Assembly: GCA_003990955.1 (NCBI GenBank)
Contig: BIFV01000011.1
Span: forward strand, 55,606-119,605
Direction of reading: 5' to 3'
Origin: Sporomusaceae bacterium FL31
GTDB taxonomy: Bacteria; Bacillota; Negativicutes; DSM-1736; Dendrosporobacteraceae
DNA: 64,000 nucleotides
How positions within the stretch are numbered: position 1 is the stretch's first letter; the number at the start of each line of letters is the position of its first letter. The position numbers and the translations under genes were made by a program. The notes beneath the pieces were generated by a model that worked only from the letters and a program-made list of their open reading frames with translations, was not told where the DNA came from and did no database searches. This document shows, piece by piece, positions 7,714 through 17,097 of this stretch.

Positions 7714-9495
7714 ATGTTCAAATGGGGCTTTCGCACCCGAATCTTAACTTCTTTTTTATTGCTGATTACCTTTGCCTTAGCACTGCTGGGCGGTTACCTG
7801 TTATGGTTTTTTTATCAGCAAAACCTGGCTTCTCAGACGGCCCATCTGGTCACGAATGCAAAGATAACTGAGCAGCTTTTGGAAGAATACATGAATGGCC
7901 CTCGCGAAAAAGCCAGTATTGACGAAAAAATTAAAGAATTAAGTACCAAGCTAAAGCTTCGAATCACGATTATTGACATTAGCGGCACCGTATTAGCAGA
8001 TTCCTGGGAAAATCCCGCTGCCATGGAAAATCATTTGCAACGTGAAGAAGTTCAAACTGCATTAACCGCCGAATATGGCACTGCCATCCGCTATAGTGCC
8101 ACAATTGGCCAAAATATGTTGTATGCAGCCATCCCCATTAAACGGGGCTCTGAATTAATTGGAATTGTCCGAACAGCCAACACCTTGGCTCCTGTTGAAG
8201 CAGATTTTGCCAACATTCGCTCCACCCTGCTGGCCGCAATCTTGTCATCTGCTTTGCTGACTATTTTTCTAAGTGCCCGGCTGGCCCGCAAATACACTGC
8301 CCCAATTGAAGAAATAACAGCCGCCGCCAAACAAATTGCCGATGGCGATTTAGAGCGCCGGGTCCATATCCGAACAGGTGATGAATTAGAACTGCTGGCT
8401 CACACCATCAATCAACTTACATCAAATCTTGATGATAAAATCAATGAGACTTCCGCTGAAGCAAAAAAGCTTTCCTTGATTTTGCAGCATATGGATAATG
8501 CAGTAATCCTGTTAGACCGCTATAGCCGAGTGACAACAGCCAATAAAAAAGCTAGAGAAATCTTTGATATTACCGATGCCATGATTGGCAAACATAGCAT
8601 TGAAGTCATTGGCAACAGCCTGCTGAATCAGACGGTGTATGCCACAATAAGTTCTAACCAGACCAAATCAATTGACCTGAAAACGAATATTCATGGCAGC
8701 AAGCGGGTATTTCAAGTCTTTCTTGCTCCAATCACAGTCAGTGAACAATCGGTGGTAGGTGTACTCAGTGTCTTTCATGACATTACAACCTTGCAGGAAA
8801 TTCATGAACGGCAAATTGACTTTGTGGCCAACGCCTCCCATGAACTAGCGACTCCATTAACGTCCATCAAAGGTTTTGCCGAGACATTGCTGGATGGCGC
8901 ACTGGAAAGCCCTGACTTAAGTGTTAAATTTGTCTCCATTATTCATACCGAAGCCGAACGCATGCATCGTTTGATTAATGCCCTTCTGCAGCTTGCTAAA
9001 TTAGATTCACAGGAATACCGTCAGCAAGTCCAGCTTGAGCCAACTGCAATTGAGCCTATTTTACAAACCGTTGCGCAAGAGTTAGCACCGCAGGCTCAAC
9101 GTAAAAATTTGTCTATTATTCTTGAACCTGCCGCTACTCCGGCCTCAGCTTTAGCCAGCTATGACTGGCTAAAACAAGTTGTGGTCAATTTAGTGGAGAA
9201 TGCGATTAAATATACGCCGAATTCAGGAACTATATTTTTGCAGTTCTGGCAGGATGATACCCATGTATTTGTCAGTGTCCGCGATACTGGAATTGGTATT
9301 CCGGCAAAAGATCTTCCTTTGATTTTTGATCGTTTCTACCGGGTCGACCGGGCACGTACCCGTACTGCGGGCGGAAGTGGACTGGGACTGGCAGTAGTAA
9401 AATTTATTATTGAAATGCTGGGAGGTAAAATCAATGTTGAAAGCCAGCTCAATTGCGGTACAACATTTACGTTTAAACTTCCACTTGCGAAATAA
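7714..9495 (+). CDS. phoR: Phosphate-type sensor histidine kinase PhoR (593 aa)
   Basis: Layout: membrane segment at about 11-32, an extracytoplasmic sensor of about 130 residues, a second membrane segment near 165-188, HAMP (KYTAPIEEITAAAKQIADGD), PAS (ILQHMDNAVILLDRYSRV), HisKA with SHELATPLTSIKGFAE, and HATPase with VVNLVENAIKYTP, DTGIGIP and GGSGLGLAVVK. This is the full PhoR/ResE architecture. The start is ATG 7714 (GGGAG 8 nt upstream), not the GTG at 7705. No response regulator is adjacent; the likely partner is the OmpR-type regulator at 21.7 kb. The phosphate role is supported by divergent and nearby Pho boxes and by phoH, phoU, pstB and phoA in the window. A WalK/ResE-like kinase is the alternative. 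Confidence 0.85.
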   Translation: MFKWGFRTRILTSFLLLITFALALLGGYLLWFFYQQNLASQTAHLVTNAKITEQLLEEYMNGPREKASIDEKIKELSTKLKLRITIIDISGTVLADSWENPAAMENHLQREEVQTALTAEYGTAIRYSATIGQNMLYAAIPIKRGSELIGIVRTANTLAPVEADFANIRSTLLAAILSSALLTIFLSARLARKYTAPIEEITAAAKQIADGDLERRVHIRTGDELELLAHTINQLTSNLDDKINETSAEAKKLSLILQHMDNAVILLDRYSRVTTANKKAREIFDITDAMIGKHSIEVIGNSLLNQTVYATISSNQTKSIDLKTNIHGSKRVFQVFLAPITVSEQSVVGVLSVFHDITTLQEIHERQIDFVANASHELATPLTSIKGFAETLLDGALESPDLSVKFVSIIHTEAERMHRLINALLQLAKLDSQEYRQQVQLEPTAIEPILQTVAQELAPQAQRKNLSIILEPAATPASALASYDWLKQVVVNLVENAIKYTPNSGTIFLQFWQDDTHVFVSVRDTGIGIPAKDLPLIFDRFYRVDRARTRTAGGSGLGLAVVKFIIEMLGGKINVESQLNCGTTFTFKLPLAK

Positions 9496-9732
9496 ATTTT
9501 ACTTCACAAAAGACAGTCATGCATATAATGTATTAGAGATGTAATTCTCAGCCAAAAAAGGGGGATTTCATTAACGATGATTGTAAACTTTGACCAAAGG
9601 CTAGCCATTAGGCAAGGTAATTCTCCAAATAGCTGGTTGGTATTCGCCCCGGAATAAAGTCGTTGCTTCACGTACAAGGCAGTTTTGAGAAGAATTTAGA
9701 TGCTCTATATAAATCTAAAGGGGGCCACAAAT
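9496..9732 (+). other. Leader region of the PhoH-like gene, no gene seen
   Basis: This 237-bp gap holds no convincing gene. A 26-codon frame (9577-9657) follows AAAGGGGG at a poor 12-nt spacing. No known riboswitch core was recognised and no terminator hairpin is seen. The last AAAGGGGG (9717-9724) is the ribosome site of the next gene. Confidence 0.4.
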
Positions 9733-11118
9733 TTGACTAAGCACTATGTACTTGATACAAATGTTTTGCTTCATTCCCCTCAAGCTTTATTTGCCTTTAG
9801 TGAACACACCGTTGTTATCCCTGAAGTAGTGTTAGAAGAACTGGACAAATTCAAAGCCGAATCTACTGAGCGCGGCGCTAACAGCCGCCAGGTAAGCCGG
9901 CTGATCGATTCCTTCAGAATGACAGGCAATTTGCTGGATGGGGTTAAATTAAACGAGCTGGGCGGTATTTTAAGAATTGAAGCAAACCACCTCGATGTCC
10001 CCATACCCATGCACTGGGACCGCACCAAAGCAGATAATCGCATTCTGCAAGTTTGCAAAGGACTTATTGATAGTGGTCAACAGACCATCCTTGTCAGCCG
10101 TGATACCAATCTGCGTGTAAAATCCACCATTCTTAACATCCAGGCTGAAGATTTCAATAATGACCGCGTTCCGGCCATTGATAAGCAATATACCGGTCGC
10201 TTGGAAGCCTATACTTCCTCTGATGTGATTAATGATTTTCACCGGGATGATGTGAATTTTATCAGCCCGGAATGTCTGCAAGTATATGATACAATATCCC
10301 ATGTGTTAACAAACCCAGTGCTGGTTCCTAATCAGTTTTTGCTGATCCGCTCACTTGACAATGCCAGGCATACAGCCTTAGGACGTTTTGATGGCAAAAA
10401 AATTGTCCACCTTAAGTATCGTAACCGGAATCCTTTTGGAGTAACGCCACGGAATGTAGGACAAATTTTCATGCAGGAATGCCTGATGATGAGCCCGGAA
10501 GAAGCTCCCCTGGTTATTATTAAAGGGCCTGCCGGTACGGCAAAAACTTTCTATTCCCTAGCTGTTGGTTTATATAAAAATCTGGACTGCCGTCCCCGTG
10601 AATATCATCATATTTTAATCTGCCGCCCCAATATCCCCATGGATGAAGAAATAGGCTTTCTTCCTGGTTCCGAAAGTGAGAAAATCAGCCCATATATGCG
10701 AGGAATTCGGGACAATTTATTTACCCTAATGTCCGGGCCATCGGCTGCTGACTCCAAGGAAGTCGCCCAGGTTGAAGATACTGTGCAAATGCTGTTTGAT
10801 AAACGTATTATTCAAACTGAAGCACTGGCTTACCAACGTGGCCGTTCTTTGCAGAAATACTGGATGATCCTCGATGAAATGCAAAATTCCACCCCTAAAC
10901 AGGCTAAAGGGGTCATTACCCGTCCTGGCCTGGGAACAAAAATTATTTTGCTTGGTGATCCAGCTCAAATTGACCACCCGTATCTGGATAGCCAAACCAA
11001 TGGCTTAGTGTACTCAAGTGAAAAAATGCTGGGCAGCAGCTTATGTTACCAGGTCACGCTGAATCATGATGAATGCGAGCGGTCGCCATTAGCTGCCGAA
11101 GCTGCCATGCGCATGTAA
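9733..11118 (+). CDS. PhoH family PIN-ATPase protein (YlaK type, 461 aa)
   Basis: N-terminal PIN nuclease-like domain (YVLDTNVLLHSP, then VVLEELDKFK and a later DNRILQ acidic site), followed by a PhoH ATPase domain with Walker A IKGPAGTAKTF and Walker B YWMILDEMQNSTP. Family knowledge: PIN-PhoH proteins are predicted RNA-processing ATPases; the precise role is unsettled. The start is TTG 9733 with AAAGGGGG 8 nt before it, because family members begin right at the PIN strand. It lies downstream of phoR on the same strand and is closed by a strong terminator. No Pho box was found in its leader. Confidence 0.85.
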   Translation: MTKHYVLDTNVLLHSPQALFAFSEHTVVIPEVVLEELDKFKAESTERGANSRQVSRLIDSFRMTGNLLDGVKLNELGGILRIEANHLDVPIPMHWDRTKADNRILQVCKGLIDSGQQTILVSRDTNLRVKSTILNIQAEDFNNDRVPAIDKQYTGRLEAYTSSDVINDFHRDDVNFISPECLQVYDTISHVLTNPVLVPNQFLLIRSLDNARHTALGRFDGKKIVHLKYRNRNPFGVTPRNVGQIFMQECLMMSPEEAPLVIIKGPAGTAKTFYSLAVGLYKNLDCRPREYHHILICRPNIPMDEEIGFLPGSESEKISPYMRGIRDNLFTLMSGPSAADSKEVAQVEDTVQMLFDKRIIQTEALAYQRGRSLQKYWMILDEMQNSTPKQAKGVITRPGLGTKIILLGDPAQIDHPYLDSQTNGLVYSSEKMLGSSLCYQVTLNHDECERSPLAAEAAMRM

Positions 11119-11139
11119 TGTTCGCTTAAAACCAACGAA

Positions 11140-11174
11140 AGCCACGCTGTGAATTCAATACAGCGTGGCTTTTT
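11140..11174 (+). terminator. Intrinsic terminator of the PhoH-like gene
   Basis: AGCCACGCTGT pairs with ACAGCGTGGCT around a 9-nt loop, followed by a T run. Confidence 0.85.
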
Positions 11175-11275
11175 AAGTTATTCATGATAGAGGAATCTTG
11201 CTCAAAAACAAGAATCATAACTATTAGATCATTCATTTTTTGTTTGCTTTTTTTGATGATACAAGGGGGTTAACC

Positions 11276-11689
11276 ATGCGTGTTGCAGTGATTGATGGCC
11301 AAGGCGGCGGTATGGGCAGGGTCATTATTGAACGGCTAAAAAAGGAGTTTCACGAAAATATTGAAATTCTGGCATTAGGCACGAACGCCCTGGCCACTGC
11401 TGCTATGTTAAAGGCTGGCGCCAATGAGGGCGCAACAGGCGAAAATGCCATTGTCTATAATATGAATGAAGTAGATGTAGTCATTGGCTCACTGAGTATT
11501 ATAGTCGCAAATTCCATGTTGGGCGAGCTCACTCCAAAAATGGCTGAAGCCATCAGTATGAGCAAAGCCCGTAAATTTCTTATTCCGGTTTATCGCGGGA
11601 ATATTGATATTATCGGCATACAAAATCAACCATTACCACACTTTGTTGATCTGTTAATAAGCCAAATCAAAATTCGTTGGGAGGAATAG
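11276..11689 (+). CDS. DUF3842 family protein (137 aa)
   Basis: Short Rossmann-like protein beginning MRVAVIDGQGGGMGRVI, a glycine-rich nucleotide-binding-type loop. The rest matches the DUF3842 family as remembered (GANEGATGENAI, later VVIGSLSIIVANSMLGE). The start is ATG 11276 with AAGGGGG 6 nt upstream, not the ATG at 11240. It is followed after 2 bp by a CooT-type gene; such pairs occur in anaerobic Firmicutes, suggesting a role around nickel or CO metabolism. Function is unproven. Confidence 0.75.
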   Translation: MRVAVIDGQGGGMGRVIIERLKKEFHENIEILALGTNALATAAMLKAGANEGATGENAIVYNMNEVDVVIGSLSIIVANSMLGELTPKMAEAISMSKARKFLIPVYRGNIDIIGIQNQPLPHFVDLLISQIKIRWEE

Positions 11690-11691
11690 CC

Positions 11692-11901
11692 ATGTGTGAA
11701 GCAAATGCTTACCTAGTCAATAACGGGAAAGAGGAATTGCTGCTGGAGCGAGTGGACAAGGTTATCCCCAAAGATGGGGAAATTTATCTTGAAAACATCT
11801 TTGGTCAGCGTAAAATAATAGCTGCCCGCATTAAAGAACTTCAACTGGTTGATCACAAAATCATCATGGAGAAAATTGATCGTTCTCCTGACAAACCATA
11901 A
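11692..11901 (+). CDS. CooT family nickel-binding protein (69 aa)
   Basis: Begins MCEANAYLVNNGKEELLLERVDKV. The Cys-2 start and the small beta-rich body are the CooT hallmarks; in the family Cys-2 helps bind one nickel for carbon monoxide dehydrogenase maturation. GGGAGGA lies 6 nt before the ATG and overlaps the end of the DUF3842 gene, so the two are translated together. No CO dehydrogenase gene is in the window. Confidence 0.8.
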   Translation: MCEANAYLVNNGKEELLLERVDKVIPKDGEIYLENIFGQRKIIAARIKELQLVDHKIIMEKIDRSPDKP

Positions 11902-11906
11902 CAAAT

Positions 11907-11955
11907 AAAAACTGCCCTGGAATTTGAAATTCAAACTCCAGGGCAGTTTTTATTT
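11907..11955. terminator. Bidirectional terminator between cooT-like gene and response regulator
   Basis: AAAACTGCCCTGGA and TCCAGGGCAGTTTT arms with A and T runs on both sides; serves converging genes. Confidence 0.85.
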
Positions 11956-11960
11956 TGCGG

Positions 11961-12626
11961 TTAAACCTCTTTATGTGCCAATAGCCCATGCTCCAAGGCA
12001 TAATCAACCAATTCACTTTTCTTATTTTTGCCCAATTTAAGCATAATCCTGGTTTTATGCGTATCAACAGTTTTTACGCTCAGACAAAGCATCTTACCGA
12101 TATCGCACATCGAATAGCCGCGCACTAACAAACGCAGTACTTCACGTTCCCGGTAGCTCAACAGGGAATACGGGTCTTGTTCCGTCTCATGACTCTGGGG
12201 ACTATGCAATAGTGAATTCACCAACAACAGCGCATGGCTGTTATTGAGATACAACTGCCCGCTGGCAACCGCTTTAACCGCTGCCAGCAATTCACTGTCA
12301 AAAGCACTTTTATCTAAATAGCCGCTGGCTCCAGCCTGCATAGCCGCTCGTACATAATGCTCATCCGTATGCATAGTCAGGATCAGAATTTTTATCTGAT
12401 ACCCGCGGCTTTTTATTTCTTTGACAGTTTCCAGACCGCTCATGCCCGGCATCGATAAATCAAGGATTAAAACGTCGGCTGCCTGCTGCTCCAATAACTG
12501 CAGCATCGCTTCGCCATTGCTGGCCTCCCCCACTACTTGAAGCGAAGCATCACTGCCCAGCAGCAATTTCAACCCTGTACGCAGGATAGCATGATCATCA
12601 GCCAGCATAATCCTAATTTTGTTCAC
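11961..12626 (-). CDS. NarL/LuxR family response regulator (221 aa)
   Basis: Receiver domain with phospho-acceptor Asp in DVLILDLSMPGMSG and Lys in YLDKSAF, then a LuxR-type HTH (LSYREREVLRLLVRGYS, SVKTVDTHKTRIMLKLGK). It overlaps the sensor kinase gene by 4 bp, so translation is coupled and the two form a cognate pair. Targets are unknown; the natural candidates are transport or usage genes for whatever the PhnD-like lipoprotein at the head of this operon binds. Confidence 0.9.
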   Translation of the reverse strand: MNKIRIMLADDHAILRTGLKLLLGSDASLQVVGEASNGEAMLQLLEQQAADVLILDLSMPGMSGLETVKEIKSRGYQIKILILTMHTDEHYVRAAMQAGASGYLDKSAFDSELLAAVKAVASGQLYLNNSHALLLVNSLLHSPQSHETEQDPYSLLSYREREVLRLLVRGYSMCDIGKMLCLSVKTVDTHKTRIMLKLGKNKKSELVDYALEHGLLAHKEV

Positions 12627-14047
12627 ACCATTTCCCCCTCTCCGTTTGGTATTGTAATGGTAATTACAGTACCTTTGCCAACTGTGGATTCAACCAGAAA
12701 GCTGCCGTTCAGCAATTCAGCCCGTTCCTTCATCCCGTACAACCCCAGACGGTTGGTTCTAAGCGCCCGTTCCAATACGCTGGCTGGAAAACCACAGCCA
12801 TCATCAGCAATGATTAAACAAATGTGAGTTGCAGTTGCATGAATTTCCACATCAGCTTTAGTAGCTTTGGCATGACGTACGATATTGGTCATACCTTCCT
12901 GTAAAATTCGGTATAATGCCAAAGCGACCTGATCAGCCGTATGAAATGCCTTGGGTCCGTTGAAGGTAACCTCAATGGCGTACCGTTCGCTCCACCCTGT
13001 CAAATATTTATCAATTGCGGCAGCCAAACCAAGATCATCCAGCACGGGCGGTCGCAAGTCCACTGCCATTTGACGCAGTTCACCCAATACGCCCACAATA
13101 ACATCACGGGCTGAATTAAGTAAATTGCGCTGTTTTGAATCGGTGATTTCTGACAACAATACACGTAAATAAGCCAAAATTGAGGTGATGGATTGCCCGG
13201 CTCCATCATGCAATTCACGTGACAGGCGTTTCCGCTCATCTTCCTGTGCGGTAAATAATTTGTTGAGTAATACAGTACGATTAAGTTCCTTAACCCGCAG
13301 GGCATCAAGCAGCTGATTGTTCTCCTGTTCCTTTTGATTTAATGCCACAGCCATGCCATTAAAAGCTGTAGCCAACTGGCCTAGCTCATCTTCAGTGCTA
13401 TAGGTAGCCCGCACAGAATAATTGCTGTTTTTGATGGCTTCCGCGGCCTGTGCCAACCCCCTGATTGGCTTAATGATCACTGAAGCCAGCCATGTCGCTA
13501 AAAGCACCGCAATAAAACAAATGATGACTGTCATGAGTGAAAATTCCGCCATCTTAGCATCCAGCAGTTCATGCATCCCTTTGCTTGACATCCCCACTCG
13601 CACAAAGCCGGCATTGCCATTTTCAATAGGAACTAGCACTTCATAAATTGGCCCCTCATTACTTTCCATTTTTGTAACCGTATAAGGATCGCCCTTGTCT
13701 TCAATAAACAAAAAAGGTAACCCTTCCGGCAATCCATCTGCAAAAGTATGCACAAGAATTTTCCCAGTATAGCTGGATATCAAAATATAGCGAACTTCTT
13801 TATTATTCTCTTTAGCCTTGTTGATTCGCTCAAAGACAGCATATTCATTATCCAGCAAAATATCATTCCCGCTCAGGGCAGCGATGTAACTTGCCACTTC
13901 ATAGCCCCGTTGCTCGACTTGACGTTCAAGCAGCTCATATGTTGCGCCACGCATCAAAACAGCCATGATCAAACTGAGCGATAGCAGCGTTCCCACAATA
14001 ATCAGGTTAATTTTTGAGTATATGCTGAGTCGATACCACCATTTCAT
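12623..14047 (-). CDS. NarX/DegS-type sensor histidine kinase (474 aa)
   Basis: Two membrane segments (about 12-30 and 165-185) flank an extracytoplasmic sensor of about 130 residues. HAMP follows (KPIRGLAQAAEAIKN), then a HisKA_3 dimerisation domain with the phospho-His in RLSRELHDGAGQSI, and HATPase with ILQEGMTNIVRHAKA and DDGCGFP. Overlaps by 4 bp with both neighbours show one operon: binding protein, kinase, regulator. The binding protein may present its ligand to the periplasmic sensor, as known for other binding-protein-assisted kinases. Confidence 0.9.
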   Translation of the reverse strand: MKWWYRLSIYSKINLIIVGTLLSLSLIMAVLMRGATYELLERQVEQRGYEVASYIAALSGNDILLDNEYAVFERINKAKENNKEVRYILISSYTGKILVHTFADGLPEGLPFLFIEDKGDPYTVTKMESNEGPIYEVLVPIENGNAGFVRVGMSSKGMHELLDAKMAEFSLMTVIICFIAVLLATWLASVIIKPIRGLAQAAEAIKNSNYSVRATYSTEDELGQLATAFNGMAVALNQKEQENNQLLDALRVKELNRTVLLNKLFTAQEDERKRLSRELHDGAGQSITSILAYLRVLLSEITDSKQRNLLNSARDVIVGVLGELRQMAVDLRPPVLDDLGLAAAIDKYLTGWSERYAIEVTFNGPKAFHTADQVALALYRILQEGMTNIVRHAKATKADVEIHATATHICLIIADDGCGFPASVLERALRTNRLGLYGMKERAELLNGSFLVESTVGKGTVITITIPNGEGEMV

Positions 14048-14964
14048 GTCAGTCCACCTGATTGATCATAAATTTTTTGCAGCGGCCGATAGAGTTCAGC
14101 ATTTGGCAGTACAAACCGGTCAATTAACAGCCCGCTCAGTACTGGCTTCATTTGAGGATCCTGGTGCATATTGCGAAAGATTGTCCGCAGCTGGTCTTTT
14201 TGGTCTGAGCTCAGCGTCTTGTTGATGACCACTGGTCCAGTAGGCAGAGGGCCAATGTAGCTGATTGTCCTTAAATTTGCTGTAAGCTCTGGGGTACGAG
14301 CTTGAGCATAGTCAAAAATCATACTATCCAAACTTGCAGCCTCAACCGCTTTGGTTGCAACAGCCCAGATGGATTTGTCATGACTGTATGTATAAAGATA
14401 GCGGCTAAAATATTGTTCTGGCCGGATGTTTTGTGGTTTAAGCAATTCCAAAATCGCCATATGGCCCGAATAACTTAATGGATCAGTAAAAGCAAAAGTA
14501 TGTCCTTTTAAATCGGCAAAGGAATGAATATCACTGTCTTTATGAACAATGATTTGAGCCTTATATAAAGTTGTCTGATTATGCTCAACCATCGATAACA
14601 GTTCAATCTCGGTCAGTCCCCGATAAGCACAAAATGCCCCTGTTGACATGAAGGCCAAATCGACTTCGCCATTGGATAACAGCATATTGACTTCTTCATA
14701 AGTTTTTCGCTGAATCAATACAGCAGGCCTCCCCATATGCCGGGAAATATATTCAGCAATTTTACGATAATGAGCAATGGTTTCATTGGGTGAAATAACG
14801 GTGGCTAAAGCAATTCGAATGGGCCGCTGATCCAAGGTTGCATAGGATGAATTTTTATCCACTGGCTGGGGCTTGCTAAAATCAATGAACGGTCTGGTTT
14901 GATTGCCGCAGCCGGCCACCAGGAACATTGCCAGCACCAGCATCATAATGAAGCGGTTCCGCAA
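14044..14964 (-). CDS. PhnD-like phosphate/phosphonate-type binding lipoprotein (306 aa)
   Basis: Lipoprotein signal MRNRFIMMLVLAMFLVAGC with Cys as the lipid anchor. The body matches the PhnD/phosphite-type solute-binding family: ISPNETIAHYRKIAEYISRH, GEVDLAFMSTGAFCA, then HSFADLKGHTFAFTDPLSYSGH. The start is TTG 14964 with AGGGGG 8 nt upstream. No ABC permease or ATPase follows; a sensor kinase and regulator do. It is therefore likely a sensory co-receptor and not a transporter part. The ligand is unknown; in this phosphate-rich neighbourhood phosphonate or phosphite is a reasonable guess. Confidence 0.82.
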   Translation of the reverse strand: MRNRFIMMLVLAMFLVAGCGNQTRPFIDFSKPQPVDKNSSYATLDQRPIRIALATVISPNETIAHYRKIAEYISRHMGRPAVLIQRKTYEEVNMLLSNGEVDLAFMSTGAFCAYRGLTEIELLSMVEHNQTTLYKAQIIVHKDSDIHSFADLKGHTFAFTDPLSYSGHMAILELLKPQNIRPEQYFSRYLYTYSHDKSIWAVATKAVEAASLDSMIFDYAQARTPELTANLRTISYIGPLPTGPVVINKTLSSDQKDQLRTIFRNMHQDPQMKPVLSGLLIDRFVLPNAELYRPLQKIYDQSGGLT

Positions 14965-15141
14965 GAATACTACCCCCTGAAGTCCATTTTTTAAACAATG
15001 AACGTTCGTAAAGATTTACACAAAAAGTCAATATAAAAGATTCGCCGAATTTGCGCAGCTACCTGCAAGTTAATTTTTTGAGTGCTGAGAATCTCTTCTG
15101 TGCAAACTAAACCTATCACGCTGAAAAGGAGGTATGAGCAA

Positions 15142-15321
15142 TTGGCAAAAGAAAAAGTCTACAAGTTTTGGAATGGTAAGAATATCGATGGAGATTCGAC
15201 GGGCGGCAGCAAATATCTCATTGACGAAGGGCCTCGCAGCAGTAGCAGTGAAATGAAATATGAAGTCGGTGTAGATACCATATCAGCAGATGATTTACAA
15301 AAAGACGTCCAATACGAATAA
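15142..15321 (+). CDS. Small hydrophilic protein of unknown function (59 aa)
   Basis: The start is TTG 15142 with AAAGGAGG 9 nt upstream; the nearer ATG is in another frame and too close. The product is hydrophilic, with a Gly/Asp/Ser-rich middle (FWNGKNIDGDSTGGSKY) and no membrane segment or cysteine. It is closed by a strong terminator. No family recognised. Confidence 0.6.
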   Translation: MAKEKVYKFWNGKNIDGDSTGGSKYLIDEGPRSSSSEMKYEVGVDTISADDLQKDVQYE

Positions 15322-15325
15322 CAGC

Positions 15326-15357
15326 AAAAACGCCGGAGCAAATTGCTCCGGCGTTTT
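15326..15357. terminator. Bidirectional terminator, small gene / phoU
   Basis: AAAACGCCGGAGCA and TGCTCCGGCGTTTT arms with a 4-nt loop; ends both converging units. Confidence 0.9.
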
Positions 15358-15366
15358 ATTAATCCA

Positions 15367-16029
15367 CTATTTTTTACGCATGCGCTGTCCGGTAACCAAA
15401 TAAATTACCCATTCAGCAATATTGGTGGCATGATCGGCTACACGCTCCAAATAACGGGCAACAAAAATGAGCTGGGTAGCCTGACTAATGGTCCGTGGGT
15501 CTTCCATCATATAGGTCAAAAGTTCACGAAAGATTTGCTGATAAATATCGTCAACATTATCGTCAGCCTGGCAAACTTGTTCGGCTAAGGTAATATCTAA
15601 ATTGATATAAGCTTCTAACGAATCTTTAAGCATTTTTTGAGCCATGTCCGCCATTCGCGGCAAATCGACCAGCGGCTTGACCAAAGGCCCACTCTCGGCA
15701 ACTTTAATGGCAATCTTAGCAATATCAAATGCATGATCACCAATACGCTCCAAGTCAGTAGTAATCTTTAAACCAGTGCCAATAATCCGCAAGTCACGTG
15801 CCAGCGGCTGCTGCCTGGCAATCAAGACCATGCACTTGTCTTCAATATCGACTTCAATGCCATCTATAATATCATCGCCAGCCATGATTTTTTGCGCAAG
15901 ATCAATATTCTGAGTTGCCAGCGCTTTCACAGCCTCGCCAATCGCCAGACCTACTAAATTACCCATTTCTGATATATCGCTGCGTAGGTTCTCTAATTCA
16001 TGATCATAGCTTTGCCTCGTAATTGACAA
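15367..16029 (-). CDS. phoU: Phosphate signalling regulator PhoU (220 aa)
   Basis: Two PhoU helical repeats, each with the metal-binding E/DxxxD-type motif: ERIGDHAFDIAK (about 98-109) and ERVADHATNIAEW (about 193-205). Usual length for the family. PhoU links the Pst transporter state to PhoR and limits phosphate uptake. The start is TTG 16029 with AGGAGGAG 6 nt upstream. It follows pstB by 37 bp in one operon under a Pho box. pstS, pstC and pstA are not in the window. Confidence 0.95.
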   Translation of the reverse strand: MSITRQSYDHELENLRSDISEMGNLVGLAIGEAVKALATQNIDLAQKIMAGDDIIDGIEVDIEDKCMVLIARQQPLARDLRIIGTGLKITTDLERIGDHAFDIAKIAIKVAESGPLVKPLVDLPRMADMAQKMLKDSLEAYINLDITLAEQVCQADDNVDDIYQQIFRELLTYMMEDPRTISQATQLIFVARYLERVADHATNIAEWVIYLVTGQRMRKK

Positions 16030-16066
16030 AATTCTCTCCTCCTGTCACCTTAAAAATGCTGAACTA

Positions 16067-16822
16067 TTAGCCAAAACGACCGGTGATATAATCTTCAGTA
16101 CGCTTATCTTGCGGCCTGGTAAAGATTGCATCGGTTTTATCATGCTCAATTAATTCACCGTTTAAAAAGAAGGCCGTATAGTCTGATACCCGTGCGGCCT
16201 GCTGCATATTATGAGTAACCATGACGATGGTATAATTTTGTTTTAGTTCAGTAACCAATTCTTCAATTTTCATGGTCGAGATAGGATCGAGCGCCGAACA
16301 AGGTTCATCCATCAACAGGACTTCCGGCTCAACCGCCAGTAATCTGGCAATACACAGCCGCTGCTGCTGACCGCCTGACATTCCCATTGCCGACGTATGC
16401 AGACGATCTTTCACTTCGTCCCATAAGGCCGCACCCCGCAGGCTTTTTTCGACAATTTCGTCAAGCCGGCTTTTATTGCTCATGCCGTGAATTCGGGGAC
16501 CATAGGCAACATTATCGTAGATGGACATAGGAAATGGATTAGGGCGCTGAAACACCATGCCAACTCGTTTCCTAAGCATAACTACATCAGTGTCAGGATG
16601 ATAGATATTGATTTGGTCAAGTAAAACTTCACCCTCAATTTTGACGCCATCCACAAGGTCATTCATGCGGTTTAATGTTTTGATAAACGTTGATTTTCCA
16701 CAGCCAGATGGCCCAATTAGAGCTAAAACGCTATTTTTAACTACTTGAATCGAAATTTTCTTTAAGGCTAAGGCATCGCCATAATAAAGTTTTAATTTGT
16801 TTGCTTGAATTTTATATTCCAT
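16067..16822 (-). CDS. pstB: Phosphate ABC transporter ATPase PstB (251 aa)
   Basis: Walker [11 protein letters not shown]-loop in [22 protein letters not shown] (the PFPMSI stretch is typical of PstB), signature MSGGQQQR, Walker [13 protein letters not shown]. It energises high-affinity phosphate import at the inner membrane. The start is ATG 16822 with AGGAGG 7 nt upstream; a longer frame to 16870 would begin inside the promoter. It is first in the pstB-phoU operon. The absence of pstSCA next to it means the permease and binding protein genes are elsewhere. Confidence 0.96.
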   Translation of the reverse strand: MEYKIQANKLKLYYGDALALKKISIQVVKNSVLALIGPSGCGKSTFIKTLNRMNDLVDGVKIEGEVLLDQINIYHPDTDVVMLRKRVGMVFQRPNPFPMSIYDNVAYGPRIHGMSNKSRLDEIVEKSLRGAALWDEVKDRLHTSAMGMSGGQQQRLCIARLLAVEPEVLLMDEPCSALDPISTMKIEELVTELKQNYTIVMVTHNMQQAARVSDYTAFFLNGELIEHDKTDAIFTRPQDKRTEDYITGRFG

Positions 16823-16868
16823 ATTAATATCCTCCTGCAATGCTAAGGAAATATAACTCCTATAGGGC

Positions 16869-16912
16869 AATATACCATAAATTTGCCGGGATGATTGTTA
16901 ATTTTACGTTAA
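16869..16912 (-). promoter_or_regulatory. Pho box and -10 of pstB-phoU
   Basis: Minus strand TTAACG-N5-TTAACA (plus GTTAA at 16897 and 16908), then TATATT at 16869-16874 after 22 nt. Confidence 0.65.
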
Positions 16913-17029
16913 TGTTTTTATTTGCTTACCCCATCGCTTCTTTATAGCTCCAACAGACCCTCTTTTCTCTATTCTTTAAAACCTCAATTACCCAATTATG
17001 TCCACTCCTGACGGAAATATTTTATAATA

Positions 17030-17058
17030 TTGCGACAATAGTACGAATTCGTGATAAA
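17030..17058 (+). promoter_or_regulatory. Promoter of the sigma54 activator gene
   Basis: TTGCGA, 17-nt spacer, GATAAA (17053-17058); the gene starts 40 nt further on with AAAGGAGGAG. Confidence 0.5.
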
Positions 17059-17097
17059 ATTTAAGTACTTACTATTTCTCAAGAAAGGAGGAGACAA

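Noticed and set aside
9577..9657. 26-codon frame in the leader of the PhoH-like gene
   Set aside because: Poor spacing from the purine-rich site, no recognisable leader-peptide pattern and no terminator.
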